NCBI RefSeq assembly: GCF_004365635.1
Contig: NZ_SOBH01000002.1
Coordinates: 835,471-899,470, forward strand
DNA from: Litoreibacter halocynthiae
GTDB taxonomy: Bacteria; Pseudomonadota; Alphaproteobacteria; Rhodobacterales; Rhodobacteraceae
Length of the DNA: 64,000 bases
Reading direction: 5' to 3'
The position numbers were made by a program, and so were the translations under genes. Shown here in pieces: positions 18,043 to 27,419 of this stretch. The notes under the pieces are model-generated. The model saw only the letters and a list, made by a program, of their open reading frames with translations, was not told the origin of the DNA and made no database searches. Every line of letters starts with the position of its first letter. The first letter of the stretch is position 1.

Positions 18043-19068
18043 ATGAAAAAACTTATTGCAGCCGCCGTCATTGCGACGGTCGGTTTTAGCTCCGCCGCCT
18101 TTGCCGAAGGTCTTCGCATCGGCGTATCTTGGGCCAGCTTTCAGGAAGAGCGCTGGAAAATCGACGAAGCCGCGATGGTTTCCGCCATCGAAGCCAACGG
18201 CAACACTTACGTATCCGCCGACGCGCAATCTTCTTCAGCCAAGCAGCTGACAGACATCGAAGCCCTGATGAGCCAAGGCGTTGATGCGCTGATTATCAAT
18301 GCTTGGGACAAAGACGCGATCGGCCCTGCGATCGACGCCGCTGCCAACGAAGGCATCCCGGTTATCGGTTATGACCGCTTGATCGAAGACGACCGCACCT
18401 TCTACCTGACGTTCGACAACGTCGGTGTTGGCCGCATCATCGCAAAGTCGGTTGTAGCTGTTCAGCCAGAAGGCAACTATGCCATCATCAAAGGCGACCC
18501 GGGTGATCCGAACGCTGCATTCCTTCTGCAAGGCATGATGGAAGTGATCGGCGCAGACGTCGAAGCTGGCAAAATCAAGATTGTTGGCGAGGCTTTCTCC
18601 GATAGCTGGAAGCCTGAAAATGCTCAGAAGAACATGGAGCAAATCCTGACGGCCAACGACAATAACGTGGACGCTGTTCTGTCGGAAAATGACGGTATGG
18701 CCGGTGGTGTTGTCGCAGCGCTTAGCGCTCAAGGTCTGGTGATCCCTGTAGGCGGTCAAGACGGTGACTTGGCTGCGATCAACCGTGTCGCACGCGGCTC
18801 CCAAACTGTGTCGGTCTGGAAGGACGCGCGTGCTCTAGGCAAGGCCGCCGGCGAGATCGCCTCTGCACTAGCCTCTGGTACTGCAATGGCAGACATTGAA
18901 GGCGCCAGCATCTTCTCTGACGGTGAAAAAGGCACTCCGATCAACGCGATCCTATTGGAGCCGACACCTTTGACCCGCGACAACTTGAATGTTGCGATTG
19001 AAGCTGGCCACATCTCGAAAGAGCAGGCTTGCGAAGGTGCGATCGATGGTGTCGCAGGCTGCGAATAG
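18043..19068 (+). CDS. Xylose-type sugar ABC transporter substrate-binding protein
   Basis: Periplasmic binding protein of a CUT2 importer, 341 residues. The signal peptide MKKLIAAAVIATVGFSSAAFA ends at about residue 21. The mature part begins LRIGVSWASFQEERW, and GVDALIINAWDKDAIGPAID, IPVIGYDRLI and VLSENDGMAGGV match the XylF-like periplasmic-binding-protein type I fold. The ATG at 18043 follows GGGAGGACACC. D-xylose is the likeliest ligand given the XylF-like sequence and the ROK neighbour, but no xylA or xylB lies in the window. Confidence 0.88.
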   Translation: MKKLIAAAVIATVGFSSAAFAEGLRIGVSWASFQEERWKIDEAAMVSAIEANGNTYVSADAQSSSAKQLTDIEALMSQGVDALIINAWDKDAIGPAIDAAANEGIPVIGYDRLIEDDRTFYLTFDNVGVGRIIAKSVVAVQPEGNYAIIKGDPGDPNAAFLLQGMMEVIGADVEAGKIKIVGEAFSDSWKPENAQKNMEQILTANDNNVDAVLSENDGMAGGVVAALSAQGLVIPVGGQDGDLAAINRVARGSQTVSVWKDARALGKAAGEIASALASGTAMADIEGASIFSDGEKGTPINAILLEPTPLTRDNLNVAIEAGHISKEQACEGAIDGVAGCE

Positions 19069-19084
19069 TCACAAAATGATTGAA

Positions 19085-19110
19085 CGGTGCCGAGGAATAT
19101 CTCGGCACCG
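19085..19110 (+). other. Intercistronic stem-loop behind the xylose-type binding-protein gene
   Basis: A perfect 10-bp stem (CGGTGCCGAG / CTCGGCACCG, loop GAATAT) starts 16 bases after the stop codon and is not followed by a T-run. The permease gene begins about 120 bases later. Such structures commonly block 3' exonuclease and keep the binding-protein message more abundant than the permease part; that role is inferred. Confidence 0.65.
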
Positions 19111-19228
19111 ACGCCCTCTTGGCCAATAACTTGCGACCGCCCGGCCAGCCACTGCTCCCCACACATTCGAATTCGGATTGGCCTCCAAACCGATTTGCAT
19201 CAAAGCCATTCTCACGCTGGGACATCGT

Positions 19229-20551
19229 ATGACCGATTCAACCGAGACCCTGACCACATCCAAATCCGACAGCCCGAACTTGATCGCCAAGTTTCTTAAA
19301 GGCACCGAGCTCGACACCCGCCTGTTGGGGATGTTCGGCGCATTAGCCCTGATCTGGCTTGGCTTTCATTTCTATGGCGCGATTTTCAACGGCTATGGCG
19401 CGATGCTAACACCGCGCAATCTTTGGAACTTATCGGTGCAGACGTCCTCTATCGGGATCATGGCAACCGGTATGGTTCTTGTCATCGTCACGCGCAACAT
19501 CGACCTTTCCGTTGGTGCATTGGTTGGCGTCACCGGCATGACGATGGGGCTGCTGCAGGTTGAGTTTTTGCCGCAATATCTGGGGCTTGGAAATCCGTTT
19601 ATCTGGATCATCACTGCGGTAACCGGTATCCTTGTTGGCGCTATGATTGGGGGCTTCCACGGCTGGTTGATCGCCTATCGCGGCATCCCGGCCTTTATCG
19701 TTACACTGGGCGGTTTGCTCGTTTGGCGCGGTGCGGCCTTCTTGTCGAACAACGGCAAAACGATTTCTCCGGTAGACTCTACTTTTCAACTGCTTGGTGG
19801 CGGCCCTTATGGAACCATCGGCGCTACGGGAAGCTGGATTGTTGGTGCTTTGGCCTGTGTCGCTATCATCTGGATGCTCATCGCGGGTCGTCGAAGCCGC
19901 ATGGCACACGGCTTTCCCCTACGACCGATCTGGGGCGAGGTAACCGTAGGAGGTTTGGCGTGCAGCTTGGTCGTTGGCGCGGTACTTTTGGTGAATGCCT
20001 ACCCTTGGCCCAAAGGCATCATCAAACAGTATGCCGCCGCCAATAACATTACAGTCCCTAAAGAGGGGTTATTCATCAGCCACGGCTTCGCCATACCGGT
20101 TCTAATCCTTTTCACTGTCGGCATTCTGATGACTATTCTGGTTAATCGCACGCGGTTTGGACGCAATGTCTTTGCCATCGGCGGGAACCCTGAAGCCGCA
20201 GCCCTTGCCGGTATCAACGTCAAATGGATGACACTAAAAATCTTCGCCTTGATGGGCGCGCTTGCTGGTTTGGCAGCCGTTGTGGCGTCAGCCCGCCTAA
20301 ATTCGGCCACGAACGCACTAGGATTGCTGGACGAGCTTTACGTTATCGCGGCTGCCGTCATCGGCGGCACATCTCTCGCGGGCGGTGTTGGCACGATCTA
20401 CGGTGCTATTCTAGGCGCGTTGGTCATGCAATCGCTGCAGTCCGGAATGGTGCTGATCGGGTTCGATACTTCCGTCCAGCAAATCGTCGTGGGCTCCGTC
20501 CTCGTCTTCGCCGTCTATCTTGATAATCTTTATCGCAAAAAAGCCAAATAG
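19229..20551 (+). CDS. Xylose-type sugar ABC transporter permease
   Basis: CUT2 permease of 440 residues with about ten membrane helices. It shows the family segments IGIMATGMVLVIVTRNIDLSVG, RGIPAFIVTLGGLLVWRGAAF and GGNPEAAALAGINVK, and VIGGTSLAGGVGTIYGA near the C-terminus. A long insert in the middle (around residues 225-290) makes it longer than E. coli XylH, as is usual in this subfamily. ATG 19229 gives a sensible hydrophilic leader; another in-frame start lies at 19178. It is followed after 11 bases by the ATPase gene. Confidence 0.9.
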   Translation: MTDSTETLTTSKSDSPNLIAKFLKGTELDTRLLGMFGALALIWLGFHFYGAIFNGYGAMLTPRNLWNLSVQTSSIGIMATGMVLVIVTRNIDLSVGALVGVTGMTMGLLQVEFLPQYLGLGNPFIWIITAVTGILVGAMIGGFHGWLIAYRGIPAFIVTLGGLLVWRGAAFLSNNGKTISPVDSTFQLLGGGPYGTIGATGSWIVGALACVAIIWMLIAGRRSRMAHGFPLRPIWGEVTVGGLACSLVVGAVLLVNAYPWPKGIIKQYAAANNITVPKEGLFISHGFAIPVLILFTVGILMTILVNRTRFGRNVFAIGGNPEAAALAGINVKWMTLKIFALMGALAGLAAVVASARLNSATNALGLLDELYVIAAAVIGGTSLAGGVGTIYGAILGALVMQSLQSGMVLIGFDTSVQQIVVGSVLVFAVYLDNLYRKKAK

Positions 20552-20562
20552 GGGTCACGGGT

Positions 20563-21327
20563 ATGAGCACTAAACGAACTGGAACCCCACTTGTCGAAAT
20601 GCGCGACATCTCGATTGCCTTCGGCGGCATTCACGCGGTTGATGGTGTGTCGTTGGATTTGTATCCGGGCGAAGTCGTCGGTCTCTTGGGCCACAATGGG
20701 GCCGGCAAATCGACACTAATCAAATGCCTGTCCGGAGCCTATCAGGCGGACAGCGGCGAATTCTGGGTTGATGGAAAAAAGGCCACCATTGAAAGCCCCA
20801 TCGACAGCCGCGATTTGAATATAGAAACGATCTACCAAACGCTGGCACTGGCCGACAATCTGGACGCGGCCAGCAACCTATTTCTAGGTCGTGAATTGAC
20901 CACCCCGCTTGGCTTCTTGGATGATGCCCGGATGGAGGCTGAAACCCGCAAGATCATGGCGCGGCTCAACCCTAACTTCAAGAAATTCAAAGAGCCTGTA
21001 AGTGCCCTTTCGGGTGGGCAGAGGCAATCCGTAGCGATTGCCCGCGCAGTCTACTTCAACGCCCGCATCCTGATTATGGATGAACCGACCGCCGCATTGG
21101 GTGTGCATGAAACGGAAATGGTTGCCGATCTGATCAAAGAGCTAAAAAGTCAGGGGCTCGGCATATTCTTGATCAGCCATGACACCCGCGAAATGATGGA
21201 CCTTTGCGACCGTGTCGCGGTGATGAAGAATGGGAAATTGATCGGAAATGAGCGTGTCGAAGACGTCACCGAAGATGACATCTTGTCGATGATCATTATG
21301 GGCAAAAACCCGAAGAAGGCTGCTTGA
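20563..21327 (+). CDS. Xylose-type sugar ABC transporter ATP-binding protein, single domain
   Basis: ATPase of the CUT2 importer, 254 residues. It has Walker A GLLGHNGAGKST (around residues 42-53), signature LSGGQRQ, Walker B ILIMDEP and switch LISHD. E. coli XylG and RbsA carry two fused ATPase domains; this protein has only one, as in FrcA-type systems, so it should act as a homodimer. It closes the binding protein-permease-ATPase set. Confidence 0.92.
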   Translation: MSTKRTGTPLVEMRDISIAFGGIHAVDGVSLDLYPGEVVGLLGHNGAGKSTLIKCLSGAYQADSGEFWVDGKKATIESPIDSRDLNIETIYQTLALADNLDAASNLFLGRELTTPLGFLDDARMEAETRKIMARLNPNFKKFKEPVSALSGGQRQSVAIARAVYFNARILIMDEPTAALGVHETEMVADLIKELKSQGLGIFLISHDTREMMDLCDRVAVMKNGKLIGNERVEDVTEDDILSMIIMGKNPKKAA

Positions 21328-21736
21328 ACCCCAAACCGAGCTTTCCAGTCAGCGCCGCTTGGTCAACGCTTTCGCTGTGGCTGCCGATCTCCGCTCTTAG
21401 CGAGTTGAATACAGCGTAGCCGGCGATCCGTGCGGTGGCCCTTTTTACAGGCTGGAATGTCCTTCAGTAACGCCTCAATTTCCGCAGCAGCGCGACGCGC
21501 GCAGCTGCAACCAATTTGGATATAGCATCGTCAACCGCTTGGAAGTCACCTTGGTGATCCCGGGCCTTGCAGACACCTTTGATCAAATGCTGGCTTTCCA
21601 GCATTCGAACGATGGAACCAGCACTCGCACGGCTGACCAAATTTACCGAAGCATGTCTCGTACAATCGCACCTTTAGGACCCCGTCCCAGAGCGCGTCGT
21701 CGTTTGACCCTTTCGCGTGCACTAGCCAACTGGCAA
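21328..21736. other. Gene-free region with a possible decayed frame on the minus strand
   Basis: About 410 bases between the xylose-type ATPase gene and the convergent RTX gene. On the minus strand, about 21480-21670, one frame reads RASAGSIVRMLESQHLI and ends at RKLRRY-stop, resembling the recognition region of a winged-helix protein, but a stop codon interrupts it upstream and no start is visible. I treat it as a possible remnant and assign no function. Confidence 0.25.
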
Positions 21737-24700
21737 TTAGGCCATCAGGTCATATACCTCAGAGCTTCCGCTGATTTGCAGATTGATCTCGTCCAAAGCC
21801 GCGCCGTCGATAATCGCCCATATGATCTGGCCAGTGGGTTTGTAGATCACGAAGGCCTCCGCGGTCCCTGCCTCGCCGGCGTTTTCGGTCTCGGCGAAGT
21901 TGATCTGGAAGTCGGCGGCATTGGCTCCTGACTGCCCAAAAACAAAGACGTCGCCATCAGTGTTGCTGTAGTCTTGGACCCAGTCCGATCCGTGGCCCTG
22001 CACGCCCAGATGATAGAAGTCGTCCGCGCCTGCACCCCCATTGAGGCGGTCGTGACCGAACCCGCCGTTGATGAAGTCATCACCCGCGCCGCCAAAAATC
22101 ACGTCGCCCCATGCGCCACCGCTCAGAATATCGTTACCGTTTTGGCCAATCAGCCTATCCCCACCAAAACCACCAACAATAATATCGTTGCCATCTTGGC
22201 CGTAGATTTCATCGTTGCCGTCACCGCCGTCGACCTCGTCGTGGCCTGCTCCAGCAAAAATTCTATCATTGCCGCTGAACACGCCCTGCCCACCGTGGAT
22301 GCTATCGTTGCCATCCCCTCCGATGAGAACATCCTCACCCGTACCACCATCGATAAAATCGTCACCTGCCCCGCCGTCGAGCCTGTCATTGCCTTTCCCA
22401 CCTTCCAGGCGGTTGGCAGTCAAGTTCCCGAATACGGAATCGTCGAAAGAAGACCCGATCACGTTCACGACAGTAGAGACTAACGGTACACCCCCTGCAG
22501 CAGCGCCCCAAGTCGCACCCCCGTCGAGACGCACACCGACATAGCCCGAAGCACCAGCATAGCTGACGGTATCCACCGCCGGCTGTGGTTCAGGATCAGG
22601 CTGTGGTTCGGGATCCGGTTGTGGTTGAGGATCAGGCTGTGGTTCCGGATCAGGCTGTGGTTCAGGATCCGGTTGTGGTTCCGGATTAGGCTGTGGTTCC
22701 GGATCCGGTTGTGGTTCAGGATCAGGCTGCGGATTCTGACCACCATGATCGTTTGTTAAGGCCGCCCACAGATCGGAATTATCCCGCGCATCGGATTCAT
22801 CACCAATGGTTCGCACCGTGTTCTGACCGGTCCCAGAACCTGCAGACGTAACATTGAGCGTGACCGTGTCAGTTTCATAGTCAATGACGATCTCTGTGTC
22901 GCGATTTCCGGCGAGGCCTGTGATAGTTGCCGAAGCAAACTCACCGATTACCTCATCTACGCGGATAAGCTCGGTGCTTAGACTACCGTTCCCAATTCCG
23001 TTTAGGTCAAGGATCAAGGTTCCATCACCCAAATTCACTCCGGTTTGGATATTGGGGTTGTCACCTTCAGCACCTGAACGGAATTCTTCTATAGTACCCA
23101 GCTGCCCACCTTCGGCAGTGAAGCGTAGCTCTGATCCCACTTCAAGCGAAAGGACACCCGTGCGACCTTCATCGCCATCAAAGCCCACTCGGGCCTCGTC
23201 ACCGACAATATTAAGTTCACTACCTGATTGCAGGACGAAATTGGCACCATCAGTGGCCAAAATGGCCTGTCCATCAGTGATATCGACATCCACGTTACCG
23301 ACGAACACGTCGGTATTCACAAAGCGACCGCCATCAATATCGATATCAAGCCGATCTTGGTCGGAGTATCCGTCCATCCAGATCTGGCCTGCGGCACTGA
23401 TGTTCAAATGTGCACCAGCACCGCCTACGGCAGTGTGATCGGTGATGTCGAGGCGCCCATGAGATACATTCAGCGTGCCGCCTTCGCCAAAATCGAGATC
23501 CTCGATGATTGTGGTGCCACCATAGTTCACCCAGTTCCCGCCAAGATTGACGCTATCACCGGCAACAGCACCGGGTAGATCATCGGTCTCCCAATTCAAC
23601 CGGTTGTCCCAGCGGATGCCATCTCCCAATGCGTCAGGGACAAAATCAATCGTCTCTGACGTGATCCGACCTTCGACCGAAAGGCCAAATCCGGTCTGGA
23701 AGTAGGAAACGATAAGATCGGCATCTACCACATCATCGAGGTCTTGCGCTGATTGGGCTCGCAAATAGTCAGCCAGATCAGAGATCGTGGCGTTAGGATT
23801 GCCCAAAAGTTGTTGGGTGAAATTTTGAATTGTAGTGGCGTTGAGAGTGCTCGTGTTTAGACCATCAGTGTTTACACCCGTTGTACCATATCCGGCCGAT
23901 CCCAACCAATTGTGAATGATTGTATCATCGTAGAACGCTCCGTTCTCGATGTGCAGCGCAGTTTGACCGTTGTCCTTAGCCGCAGTCTCGTTTGGATTAT
24001 TCGGATCAGCAAGATGAGTGATTATGTTGTCTAGCAATACTGATTCATTTCCGCGGGTATCTACGCCGAAGGACAACGCGCCTTGAGAGGATGAACTAGA
24101 AGCTTTGTGCCCTGCAGACGTGATAACATTGTCAGTGAACAACGAGAAGTTCCCAACGTTCCCGGCTCCAAAGCTGTCTCCGCCGTGGAAGTTTGCGGCG
24201 ACGTTATTGTCGAGGAATAGGTTGTCCTCAATGAAGCCACCACTACGCACTTGCGCGCCCGTAGCCGAGCCTTGCATTGTGATGTTATCGCGGAATGTTA
24301 CATCGGCGTTGTTTGCGTCAATGTAGACGTTATGGCTAAACATGTTTGGTGGCTTGCCACCGGCGGCTGAGAGATCATCGCGATAGTCGTCCGCCCATCC
24401 GTTGTGATCAAAGAGGGAGTCTTCGATTAAAATCCCATCCGTTCCAGCCACGTAGAGTCCAGAGGCAAATTCTGATCCGGTCCAGAAAGCACCTCCTTCA
24501 GGAGGTGTCAGATGATACGCGTCAACGATGGAACTATCACGGAAGGTAAAGTTCAACGAGTCCTGAACTATGAGTCCAAAACCATCATTGGTGATGTCCA
24601 CATTGTTAAAGATAATGTTCTCGGCCTCAAGGATCGAGGCACCTTCTTGCAGTGATAGATTGCTAATCACTACATTTTCTGCGGATTGTGAAAACGCGAA

Positions 24701-25438
24701 GATTTCACTGTTGATGACTGGCTTGTTGCCATCGCCATACGACGTGATGTGCACTGGGTGCAGCTCATCCTCGCCAGTTGTACCGCGCAAATCAAAGGTG
24801 TTCCCGAGGTCATATTCGTAACCGCTTTCGAACAACAACCAGTTGGACGATGGCGCCGAGCCTTGGCCTGCCACTGTTTCCCACAGCATCATTGCAGCGT
24901 CGGCGTCGAGCGGTGCATCAGGGCTACCACCGTATTGCGGATGTGCCGCCAACCAGGCGCCGTTAATGGCTCCGGGGCTAACTCCTTCAATTGCCGCGAT
25001 ATCATCAATGCTTAGCGCAATGTCGCTGCCTGAAACATGGATATCGCGGTGATTGTCGCCGGTTTCCACGACAAGTTCGCCATTGGCCGCAGTCTCCAGC
25101 ATGTAAATGTCGCCGTCGTTCCAACCAGCAGCCTGCGTCGTTGTCGCGACTGTAACATTGTCATTGAACGTCTGGGAGGAACCGTCGTTGTAGGTAACTT
25201 CATAGCTGATGCTCAACGAGCCGGAATACTCATGATCCATACTCATGACCAATGACAGCGTATTGTCTGGGTTCACCGTCAGGTTGCCGTGATCGGGCTG
25301 CTCGACGATGCGAATGCTTGCGACACTGCCTTGGTTTTCGACACTAAGCGTGGAAACGCGACCACCAGAAACGCTATAGTTCCCTGAGGAAGCATCTATA
25401 GCACTCACCGAACCGCCGTTAGCTGTATTTACTGGCAT
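21737..25438 (-). CDS. Large RTX protein with right-handed beta-helix domain, likely Type I secreted
   Basis: A 1233-residue acidic protein without an N-terminal signal peptide. Residues ~1-110 form a cadherin/VCBS-like beta domain (IRIVEQPDHGNLTV). Residues ~200-560 form a right-handed parallel beta-helix (ENVVISNLSLQEGA, ENIIFNNVDITNDG, GILIEDSLFDHNGW, FSHNVYIDANNADV), the fold of pectate lyases and mannuronan C5-epimerases. A second beta-rich region follows, then a Pro-Asp-Glu-Gln linker of about 50 residues (22575-22735), RTX Ca-binding nonapeptides (GGKGNDRLDGGAGDDF and others), and a C-terminus of the Type I secretion kind. Next to capsule genes, a polysaccharide-modifying or degrading extracellular enzyme is likely; the reaction is unknown. 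Confidence 0.8.
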   Translation of the reverse strand: MPVNTANGGSVSAIDASSGNYSVSGGRVSTLSVENQGSVASIRIVEQPDHGNLTVNPDNTLSLVMSMDHEYSGSLSISYEVTYNDGSSQTFNDNVTVATTTQAAGWNDGDIYMLETAANGELVVETGDNHRDIHVSGSDIALSIDDIAAIEGVSPGAINGAWLAAHPQYGGSPDAPLDADAAMMLWETVAGQGSAPSSNWLLFESGYEYDLGNTFDLRGTTGEDELHPVHITSYGDGNKPVINSEIFAFSQSAENVVISNLSLQEGASILEAENIIFNNVDITNDGFGLIVQDSLNFTFRDSSIVDAYHLTPPEGGAFWTGSEFASGLYVAGTDGILIEDSLFDHNGWADDYRDDLSAAGGKPPNMFSHNVYIDANNADVTFRDNITMQGSATGAQVRSGGFIEDNLFLDNNVAANFHGGDSFGAGNVGNFSLFTDNVITSAGHKASSSSSQGALSFGVDTRGNESVLLDNIITHLADPNNPNETAAKDNGQTALHIENGAFYDDTIIHNWLGSAGYGTTGVNTDGLNTSTLNATTIQNFTQQLLGNPNATISDLADYLRAQSAQDLDDVVDADLIVSYFQTGFGLSVEGRITSETIDFVPDALGDGIRWDNRLNWETDDLPGAVAGDSVNLGGNWVNYGGTTIIEDLDFGEGGTLNVSHGRLDITDHTAVGGAGAHLNISAAGQIWMDGYSDQDRLDIDIDGGRFVNTDVFVGNVDVDITDGQAILATDGANFVLQSGSELNIVGDEARVGFDGDEGRTGVLSLEVGSELRFTAEGGQLGTIEEFRSGAEGDNPNIQTGVNLGDGTLILDLNGIGNGSLSTELIRVDEVIGEFASATITGLAGNRDTEIVIDYETDTVTLNVTSAGSGTGQNTVRTIGDESDARDNSDLWAALTNDHGGQNPQPDPEPQPDPEPQPNPEPQPDPEPQPDPEPQPDPQPQPDPEPQPDPEPQPAVDTVSYAGASGYVGVRLDGGATWGAAAGGVPLVSTVVNVIGSSFDDSVFGNLTANRLEGGKGNDRLDGGAGDDFIDGGTGEDVLIGGDGNDSIHGGQGVFSGNDRIFAGAGHDEVDGGDGNDEIYGQDGNDIIVGGFGGDRLIGQNGNDILSGGAWGDVIFGGAGDDFINGGFGHDRLNGGAGADDFYHLGVQGHGSDWVQDYSNTDGDVFVFGQSGANAADFQINFAETENAGEAGTAEAFVIYKPTGQIIWAIIDGAALDEINLQISGSSEVYDLMA
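22575..22735 (-). repeat. 18-bp tandem repeats coding a Pro-Glu/Asp/Gln linker
   Basis: Tandem copies of an 18-bp unit encode PQPDPE variants (one copy has PNPEPQ). They form the flexible acidic linker between the beta-helix and RTX parts of the large secreted protein. Copies differ at silent positions (tca/tcg/tcc), so the array is not freshly duplicated. Such repeats tend to change copy number between strains. Confidence 0.85.
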
Positions 25439-26021
25439 TGAAAGTCCTCACAAGAATGTTGCATTCCGCGTTTAAGATGCGGTTGATCCGAGCCGACGAC
25501 TCGCGACGCCGACGCTATGGCGCGAATGTGTTATTGATTGGAATGAACAGCGGCGAAGTCGTGGCGAATCGGCAAAGTCCTGCCGTTAGTGTCGTGGGCG
25601 CAAGCGACAATGCGCGCAAATTTGACCGAGGGGAGATCGTTCCTGAACTCACGGAGCAACTTTCGGAATGCCTCACGTCTATTCCGGCGAGACAAAGCCA
25701 TTCCAACACCGAGAATGGATCAAACGAAAGACACTCGAACTGCGCCGCTTGCACCACAGCCAACGCGCCGCAAATGCAACCAACCAGATGAGCCAAACGC
25801 TCTCCTGGCTTAAGCCGCCTTCGGTTTCGAAAGGTCTGACAACGGACACCGCTTTAGGCCGTGCCCGTAGATCAGACTCGTTCGGTCGGTCGGATTGCGG
25901 CGATGCGGCCAAGGGCAAGTTTGAGCCCAAACCTTCTCACATCCACCCAATTTGGCGCAAATTTGAGCCATAATTCAAATGTAGCTTGTATCCATCGAAG
26001 TGCTGGATAGGGGCCTGAACC
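25439..26021. other. Divergent intergenic region of the RTX and nucleotide-sugar dehydrogenase genes
   Basis: About 580 bases with no recognisable gene; the open frames are short and match no family I know. The RTX start on the minus strand is preceded by GAGGA at normal spacing. The last ~110 bases contain related short dyads (TTTGAGCCCAAA, TTTGGCGCAAA) upstream of the nucleotide-sugar dehydrogenase gene, which might be regulator sites. Confidence 0.45.
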
Positions 26022-27389
26022 GTGAATGTAATGCTAAACAACGTGCCCAATGTGCAAGGGACCGAATTGGTAAAAAACCCGATTCGGTTCGTTTTGGACA
26101 ACGTGAAGGAAAAAGCGACATTCGAAAATGTGGCGGTAGTCGGGCTTGGCTATGTGGGTCTTCCCCTTGCTGTCTGTCTTGCGGAGAAGTTTCAAAAGGT
26201 CGCGGGCTTCGATATCTCCAAGCAACGCATTGCTGAAATCAACAATGGCTACGACGCGACGAACGAGCTGAGCAAAAATGTCGTGCAAGGCTCCGGTTTG
26301 GTCGCGAGTGCTGACGCTTCAAGCCTTGCAGATGCGTCCTTCTTTATCGTGACTGTTCCAACACCAATCAACGACGCCCATCAGCCTGATTTGTCGCCGC
26401 TGCAATCGGCATGTGACATGATCGGACCCTATCTGAAGGCCGGCGATGTCGTCGTCTTTGAATCGACAGTTTACCCCGGCGTTACGGAGGATTTCTGCGC
26501 GCCCATCCTCGAAAAGCTATCCGGGCTGAAAGCCTGTGAAGACTTTGGTTTGGGCTACAGCCCGGAGCGGATCAACCCGGGCGACAAGGTCAACACAGTT
26601 GAAAACACGATCAAGGTTGTATCGGGCGATAGCCCTGAGACCCTTGAGCGCGTCAAAGCAGTTTATAACACTGTGATCAAAGCCGGCCTGCATGTCGCGC
26701 CGACGATCAAAGTGGCCGAAGCATCAAAGGTTTTGGAGAATACACAGCGCGATATCAACATCGCCTTGATGAACGAAATGTCCCAGATTTGTGACAAGGT
26801 TGGCATCAACACGAATGAGGTGATCGAAGCCGCAGGCACGAAGTGGAACTTCTTGAAGTTTACGCCCGGTTTGGTTGGTGGGCACTGCATTGGCGTGGAT
26901 CCCTACTATCTTGCCACATTGGCGGAAAAAGTCGGTCACCACCCGCAGGTTATTCTGGCTGGTCGTCGTACCAACGATGGTATGGTGCGTCACGTTGCCG
27001 ACACGACTTTGCGGATGCTGATCAAAAAGGGCGGCGACATTCGCGACATGCGTGTTGGTGTTTGTGGCATTACTTTCAAAGAGAACGTACCTGATATTCG
27101 CAATTCCAAATCCTTGGAAATTGTCGACGCGTTGCGCGGGTTTGGCATCACACCTTTGGTGCACGATCCGAAATGCACGGCAGACTCGGCCGTCGCTGCT
27201 GGCTTCGAGCTGTGCACCGCAGACGAGATGTCGAACCTGGATGCAATGGTTCTGGCCACACCACATGACGCGTATTTGAGCGATCTGACGTTTCTTCAGA
27301 AAATCCGCGAAGACGGGATTCTTGTCGATGTACGTGGTGTCTACCGCAGCTCACCCGAAGCAAAGGCGCTGCGCTACTGGTCGCTATAA
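26022..27389 (+). CDS. Nucleotide-sugar 6-dehydrogenase (TviB/WbpO-like)
   Basis: Oxidises C6 of a UDP-sugar (UDP-GlcNAc, UDP-GalNAc or UDP-glucose) to the uronic acid with two NAD+. The 455 residues contain the NAD-binding VAVVGLGYVGLPLA (about residues 38-51), the GYDATNEL segment typical of TviB-type enzymes, VPTPIN, and the central GLVGGHCIGVDPYYLA holding the catalytic Cys. GTG 26022 and ATG 26031 are both possible starts. It opens the polysaccharide gene run, suggesting an acidic polymer. The exact substrate cannot be read. Confidence 0.88.
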   Translation: MNVMLNNVPNVQGTELVKNPIRFVLDNVKEKATFENVAVVGLGYVGLPLAVCLAEKFQKVAGFDISKQRIAEINNGYDATNELSKNVVQGSGLVASADASSLADASFFIVTVPTPINDAHQPDLSPLQSACDMIGPYLKAGDVVVFESTVYPGVTEDFCAPILEKLSGLKACEDFGLGYSPERINPGDKVNTVENTIKVVSGDSPETLERVKAVYNTVIKAGLHVAPTIKVAEASKVLENTQRDINIALMNEMSQICDKVGINTNEVIEAAGTKWNFLKFTPGLVGGHCIGVDPYYLATLAEKVGHHPQVILAGRRTNDGMVRHVADTTLRMLIKKGGDIRDMRVGVCGITFKENVPDIRNSKSLEIVDALRGFGITPLVHDPKCTADSAVAAGFELCTADEMSNLDAMVLATPHDAYLSDLTFLQKIREDGILVDVRGVYRSSPEAKALRYWSL

Positions 27390-27419
27390 ATTAACAAACT
27401 CGCGAAGGGGCTCGCGCTA

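Noticed and set aside
22575..22735. Short regular repeats resembling a CRISPR array
   Set aside because: They are 18-base coding repeats for PQPDPE units in the RTX protein, without spacers and with no cas genes near.
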